Part shown: piece after piece, positions 60,675 through 64,000 of the stretch
How the letters are laid out: each line of letters begins with the position of its first letter
How positions within the stretch are numbered: the first letter of the stretch is position 1
Assembly (NCBI GenBank): GCA_964628515.1
Contig: CAZVNZ010000007.1
Location: 53,323 to 117,322 of the forward strand
Origin: CAZVNZ01 sp964628515
Lineage (GTDB): Bacteria; Bacillota; Clostridia; Christensenellales; Christensenellaceae
Direction of reading: 5' to 3'
Length of the DNA: 64,000 nucleotides
The notes under the pieces: generated by a model
What the model was told of the DNA's origin: nothing
Databases searched by the model: none
What the model saw: the letters and a program-made list of their open reading frames with translations, nothing else
Position numbers and translations under genes: made by a program

Positions 60675-61478
60675 ATGACGGGCTTAGACGGTTTAAGGAG
60701 CAAAAAGGGCTTTATATGCGATATGGACGGTGTAATATACCACGGCAACAACTTACTTGACGGTGTGGTGCAGTTTGTGGACTGGCTTAAAAAAGAAAAC
60801 AAGCAGTTTTTGTTTTTAACCAACTCTTCCGAGCGTTCTCCAAAAGAGTTGCAACAAAAGTTGGAGCGTATGGGGTTAGATATTGACGAAAGCCATTTTT
60901 ACACAAGCGCCCTTGCCACCGCTAAGTTTTTGTCGGTGCAGTCCCCTAAATGCTCGGTGTTTGCCATTGGAGAATCCGGACTTTTTAACGCATTATACGA
61001 GGCAGGCATAACCATGAACGACGTCAACCCAAAATACGTAGTGGTGGGGGAAACCCGCAATTATAATTACGAAAGCATACTGCGTGCTGTAAAATTTGTA
61101 CAAGAAGGCGCAAAACTAATTGCCACCAACCCCGATTTAACCGCACCCTCGGAGGCAGGCATTATACCTGCGTGTCGTGCCTTTATATCTCCAATAGAAC
61201 TTACAACGGGAAAAACAGCCTACTATGTAGGCAAGCCCAACCCACTTATGATGCGCACGGGCATTAAGATGTTAGGGGTACACACAGAAGATGCGGTAAT
61301 GATAGGGGACAGAATGGACACAGACATAATAGCCGGCATAGAGTCCGGCTTAGACACCGTACTTGTACTAAGCGGAGTAACGGATATACCCACCATGGAA
61401 AATTTTGCCTATCGCCCTAACTATATACTTAAAAATGTGGGAGAGATTGTAACTGCCAATAGGGGGAAGATTAAGTAA
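60675..61478 (+). CDS. NagD-like HAD-IIA phosphatase
   Basis: A 267-residue cytoplasmic HAD-IIA hydrolase. Motif I is FICDMDGVIYHGNN (Asp16/Asp18), motif II is FLTNSSERS, the cap domain covers about residues 85-185, and the late motifs are VGKPNPLMM and MIGDRMDTDI. The family hydrolyses sugar or nucleotide monophosphates and glycerol phosphate. It stands alone between its own promoter and a strong terminator. Confidence 0.92.
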   Translation: MTGLDGLRSKKGFICDMDGVIYHGNNLLDGVVQFVDWLKKENKQFLFLTNSSERSPKELQQKLERMGLDIDESHFYTSALATAKFLSVQSPKCSVFAIGESGLFNALYEAGITMNDVNPKYVVVGETRNYNYESILRAVKFVQEGAKLIATNPDLTAPSEAGIIPACRAFISPIELTTGKTAYYVGKPNPLMMRTGIKMLGVHTEDAVMIGDRMDTDIIAGIESGLDTVLVLSGVTDIPTMENFAYRPNYILKNVGEIVTANRGKIK

Positions 61479-61551
61479 TAAATTAGGCTCTACGCCCTGC
61501 ATTTAGGGGAAATTAAACTATTTTCTTTTATTTTAAATAATTTTGTGGCAA

Positions 61552-61585
61552 AAAAAAAGTAATATTTTTCTATATTACTTTTTTT
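61552..61585. terminator. Perfect 14-bp bidirectional hairpin with A/T runs
   Basis: AAAAAAAGTAATAT (61552-61565) pairs perfectly with ATATTACTTTTTTT (61572-61585). It terminates the NagD-like gene and lies just upstream of the next UroD-like gene. Confidence 0.8.
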
Positions 61586-61639
61586 AAAATGATTATTATT
61601 AAGTAGTAATATAAAATTAATAAAAGGATGGTGTAAATT

Positions 61640-62677
61640 ATGAATTCCATAGAAAGAGTAGTTGCTTCCCTACAACACAAAGAGCCGGACAGAGTGCCTG
61701 TATACCCCATATTAAGCGGAGTAACACGTAATTTGGTAAATGCAAGCTACAAAGAATGGTCTACAAATGCGGAGGTGTGCGCAAAGGCACATATTAAGGC
61801 GGCAGAGCTTTTTGATTTTGACTGCATAGTAACCCTAATAGATTTATCCATAGAGTGCGATGCTTGGGGGCAGCCCTTAATATTTCCCGAAAACGAGGCG
61901 GCGCACCCGGACTATTCTAACTGTGTAATTAAGGATATTTCCGACTACGCAAAGATAAAAAAAGTGGACTACAAAACCTCTAAACGTATGATGATGCACA
62001 TAGATGTATGCAGAAGGTTAGTGGAAGCAAAAGGCAAAGAGCTACCCATAGTAGCCTTTGTTTTCGGCCCTTTAGGCGTACTTTCCATGCTTAGAAACCA
62101 ACAGGATTTGTATATGGATTTGTATGATGATCCTAAAGCGGTAAAACAAGCGGCAGCGGAGATAAACGAGACGTTAAAGGAGTACACCGCCGCCCTAATA
62201 GATGTGGGTGTAAGCGCCATAATGTTTGATACCCTTTTTGCCTCGGGCACCATAATGTCTAAGGAGATGTGGGAGGATATGGAAGGGGAGCTTTCAAGGG
62301 ATTTAGCTCAAGTAGCTCACGACAAAAATTGCCTTGTAATGATACACAACTGTGGACAAAACATATATTTTGACGCACAAATTAAGTATATGAACCCCTG
62401 CGCAATCTCCTTTTTGCACGTACCCGACGATTGCAAAGATTTTGCCGACTGCAAGGAAAAATACGGCAAAGATATTACACTAATAGGTTGTGTACCGCCC
62501 CCAATGGTAGTAACCGCCACAGACGAGCAATGGGACGAGGAATGTAAAAAGTTTATAGATTTATTTAGAAAAGATGGCGGATTTATGTTAGCCACAGGTT
62601 GCGAATACCCGGCAAACTCCTCCTTTGGCAGAGCAAAGCGAATGATAGACGTAGCAAAAGGCTATGGGAGGTATTAG
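61640..62677 (+). CDS. UroD-superfamily methyltransferase with complete zinc motif (MtaA-like)
   Basis: A 345-residue protein and the best methyltransferase candidate of the five UroD-like proteins here. It has H-x-C-G as HNCG (His236, Cys238) and the third ligand in the C-terminal TGCEYP (Cys321), the zinc set known for MtaA/MtbA/CmuA-type cobamide methyltransferases. The N-terminal start ERVVASLQHKEPDRVPVYP is typical. These enzymes move methyl groups from methyl-corrinoid proteins to coenzyme M or folate carriers. No corrinoid protein is encoded nearby in the window. It is monocistronic and followed by a repeat and an insertion sequence. Confidence 0.9.
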   Translation: MNSIERVVASLQHKEPDRVPVYPILSGVTRNLVNASYKEWSTNAEVCAKAHIKAAELFDFDCIVTLIDLSIECDAWGQPLIFPENEAAHPDYSNCVIKDISDYAKIKKVDYKTSKRMMMHIDVCRRLVEAKGKELPIVAFVFGPLGVLSMLRNQQDLYMDLYDDPKAVKQAAAEINETLKEYTAALIDVGVSAIMFDTLFASGTIMSKEMWEDMEGELSRDLAQVAHDKNCLVMIHNCGQNIYFDAQIKYMNPCAISFLHVPDDCKDFADCKEKYGKDITLIGCVPPPMVVTATDEQWDEECKKFIDLFRKDGGFMLATGCEYPANSSFGRAKRMIDVAKGYGRY

Positions 62678-62736
62678 TGGGTAGGGGGTAGTTTTTGGTA
62701 TTCCTTTAGGGTCTTTGCTGGGGCAGGGCCCTTTTG
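62678..62736 (+). repeat. Short copy of the dispersed repeat next to the ISL3 end
   Basis: GGTATTCCTTTAGGGTC, GCTGGGGCAGGGCCC and CTTTTG follow the order of the 41139-41236 copy (GGGTATTCCTC, GCTTGGGCAAGG, CTCTTTTT). The copy ends where the insertion-sequence end begins at 62737. Confidence 0.6.
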
Positions 62737-62783
62737 GTTCTATGTCAAGTCTTGGGGTGGAACAAAAGTAAAATGTAGAAACA

Positions 62784-62813
62784 AGCTCTCGTTATGAAAA
62801 ACTAACGGGAGCT
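62784..62813 (-). terminator. Terminator-like hairpin after the transposase gene
   Basis: AGCTCTCGTT (62784-62793) pairs with AACGGGAGCT (62804-62813) with one mismatch. On the minus strand it lies 3 bp after the transposase stop codon. Confidence 0.55.
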
Positions 62814-62815
62814 TT

Positions 62816-63964
62816 TCAATTCAAAAGTAAGATACGTTTTCTGATATTATCAAAGTTTCTAAAGCCAAATGCAACCCTTTTAAGCACCTTAATCTTGTTG
62901 TTAATTCCCTCAATAAAGGCATTGGAATATCTATATGCAAAAGAATTAAGTATATATTGTTTCCAATTAATAAGCATAGTAGAAGTAGGCTTGTATTCAG
63001 GTACATCAAGTGTTTGAGAATGGAATAAAAATTCATTTAGGTTTTTTGTGGCATCTTCGCAAGTAGGTGCATCAAGAAACTCATAGAATTTTTCTTTTAA
63101 GAAATATCCTTCTTGAAGTTCCGGTGCAATTAGAATCATGGTAGAAACGGTATCAATAGCATCATTATTCAGCTTTTTAAATCTCATATTAAGTAACTTT
63201 TTACTCCTTTTAAAGTATTTTCGTTGCTCGGGCAATAGCCTTTTTTGAGCCTTTCTTCTAATATTTTCTAAAGACCAGTTATTGTACCTTGCATAGTGAA
63301 ATCTATCAATTATTATGATTGCATTAGGGAAAAATGCTTTTGCTATTGATAAATACTCTCTGTTCATATCCATTACGAAAAACCTAACCTTCATACGTTC
63401 CTCTCTGCTAAATTGACTGAAATAACTGCTAAGTATATGCCCTTCCCTGCCGGGTAATATATCTACAATTCGCTTGTTTACAGGATCGGCTATTATACAT
63501 TGGAACTTACGACCTGCGTTGCCCTTAAACTCGTCTATTGAAAGCACTTTGGGCAGTTTTGGCATACTATTCACATACATCTGATTGAGTAGTCTAAACA
63601 GTTTATTTGGTGATGTATGATATTGTCTTGCAATATCAGCTATGCTTTGTTTAAACTTTAATTTATCATAAAGAAAGTAATTCATTCTTGAGCTATACTG
63701 ACAATGCTTTGGAGCGAGTTGTTGTTTTTCATCAAACTTTTTGTTGCAGACGGGGCATTTATATCGCTTTTTTCTATACTTAAATATTACTTTTAAGTTT
63801 TGGAATGGAACACCAATGATAGTATGAATACGATAATCATGTATTAAAGACGTAACATATCCACAATTTGGACATTCGTGAGGTTTTACATCATATTGTA
63901 TACTTAAGAACAAAGAATCGTCGATTATTTCATAATTGAGTAAATAGGAGTGGACAAAAAGCAC
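62816..63964 (-). CDS. ISL3-family transposase
   Basis: A 382-residue transposase with the ISL3 layout: N-terminal zinc-binding CPNCGY and CPVCNKKF motifs (about residues 34-85), a helix-turn-helix (SIADIARQYHTSPNKLFRLL), and a DDE domain with DEFKG (about residue 143), FVMDMNREY (second Asp) and the late Glu in YSNAFIEGINNKIK. The start is taken as the GTG at 63964; the ribosome site is weak. No frameshift or stop is seen, so it may be active. Confidence 0.92.
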   Translation of the reverse strand: MLFVHSYLLNYEIIDDSLFLSIQYDVKPHECPNCGYVTSLIHDYRIHTIIGVPFQNLKVIFKYRKKRYKCPVCNKKFDEKQQLAPKHCQYSSRMNYFLYDKLKFKQSIADIARQYHTSPNKLFRLLNQMYVNSMPKLPKVLSIDEFKGNAGRKFQCIIADPVNKRIVDILPGREGHILSSYFSQFSREERMKVRFFVMDMNREYLSIAKAFFPNAIIIIDRFHYARYNNWSLENIRRKAQKRLLPEQRKYFKRSKKLLNMRFKKLNNDAIDTVSTMILIAPELQEGYFLKEKFYEFLDAPTCEDATKNLNEFLFHSQTLDVPEYKPTSTMLINWKQYILNSFAYRYSNAFIEGINNKIKVLKRVAFGFRNFDNIRKRILLLN

Positions 63965-64000
63965 TTCGTATGATATAATAATAAAATGAATAATTTAGAT

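Larger units (their letters stand above)
62737..64000 (-). mobile_element. ISL3-family insertion sequence, right end outside window
   Basis: The left boundary is placed at the 21-mer that also occurs alone at 35445. It encloses a full-length transposase gene. The other inverted repeat is not seen before base 64000, so the element continues beyond the window. Target duplication cannot be checked. Confidence 0.75.

Overview
The window looks like a chromosomal segment of a low-G+C, Gram-positive anaerobe, most likely a member of Clostridia (Bacillota). The reasons are several AT-rich genes with strong AGGAGG-type ribosome sites, lipoprotein signal peptides instead of outer-membrane proteins, YesM/YesN-type two-component regulation, CUT1 sugar ABC transporters, and an acetoin-type 2-oxoacid dehydrogenase whose E3 carries the lipoyl domain. 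No rRNA, tRNA, CRISPR array or phage genes were seen.

Layout. (1) 1-5.5 kb: a divergent sugar-uptake module. On the minus strand lie a UroD-superfamily gene, a sugar-binding lipoprotein and the start of an RbsA/MglA-like ATPase that runs off the window. On the plus strand lie a SorC-family regulator and a second UroD-like gene. (2) 5.5-6.3 kb: a decayed IS3-type transposase and a copy of a dispersed repeat. (3) 6.3-26.5 kb: a Gram-positive polysaccharide-utilisation locus on the minus strand. In transcription order it is YesM-like kinase, YesN-like regulator, UroD-like protein, binding lipoprotein, two permeases, GH31, GH78, GH95, a short ABC ATPase, a DUF624 (YesL-like) protein, split transketolase, a fucose/arabinose-isomerase-like enzyme and an FGGY kinase. 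The glycosidases have no signal peptide, so imported oligosaccharides carrying xylose, rhamnose or fucose are probably cut in the cytoplasm and passed to the pentose phosphate pathway. (4) 26.6-29.4 kb: a RelE/Phd-type toxin-antitoxin pair, a lipoprotein, a ferredoxin-thioesterase fusion and a small ORF. (5) 29.6-35.4 kb: a second SorC regulator and a four-gene acetoin/2-oxoacid dehydrogenase operon. (6) 35.4-41.1 kb: a PQQ-repeat protein, a polyprenyl-phosphate type glycosyltransferase, a methyltransferase, a PdaC-like deacetylase and a GIY-YIG protein. (7) 41.1-41.8 kb: a non-coding mosaic of dispersed repeats. (8) 41.8-45.2 kb: a strong promoter with two LacI-type operators drives a rhamnose-mutarotase-like gene, a UroD-like gene, a candidate pseudoknotted RNA and a binding lipoprotein. 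(9) 45.3-50.4 kb: a DUF3786 protein, then a binding lipoprotein in operon with a GGDEF-EAL receptor. (10) 50.4-60.5 kb: a long minus-strand cluster for surface glycan assembly plus an ABC1/UbiB-like kinase and a phasin-like protein. (11) 60.6-64 kb: a NagD-like phosphatase, a fifth UroD-like gene, and an ISL3-type insertion sequence cut by the window end.

The most unusual theme is five different UroD-superfamily proteins in 64 kb, four of them inside sugar-uptake or sugar-regulation modules. They have different states of the zinc/cobamide methyltransferase motif. None looks like the haem enzyme HemE. They could mark a carbohydrate-linked methyl-transfer system that has not been described, but the window contains no corrinoid protein, so this remains inference. 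Other leads are the 43.8-44.0 kb RNA element, a dispersed repeat family that supplies the stop codon of the FGGY kinase, and a short motif (T-run followed by ATGGTGATGAT) that recurs far more than expected.
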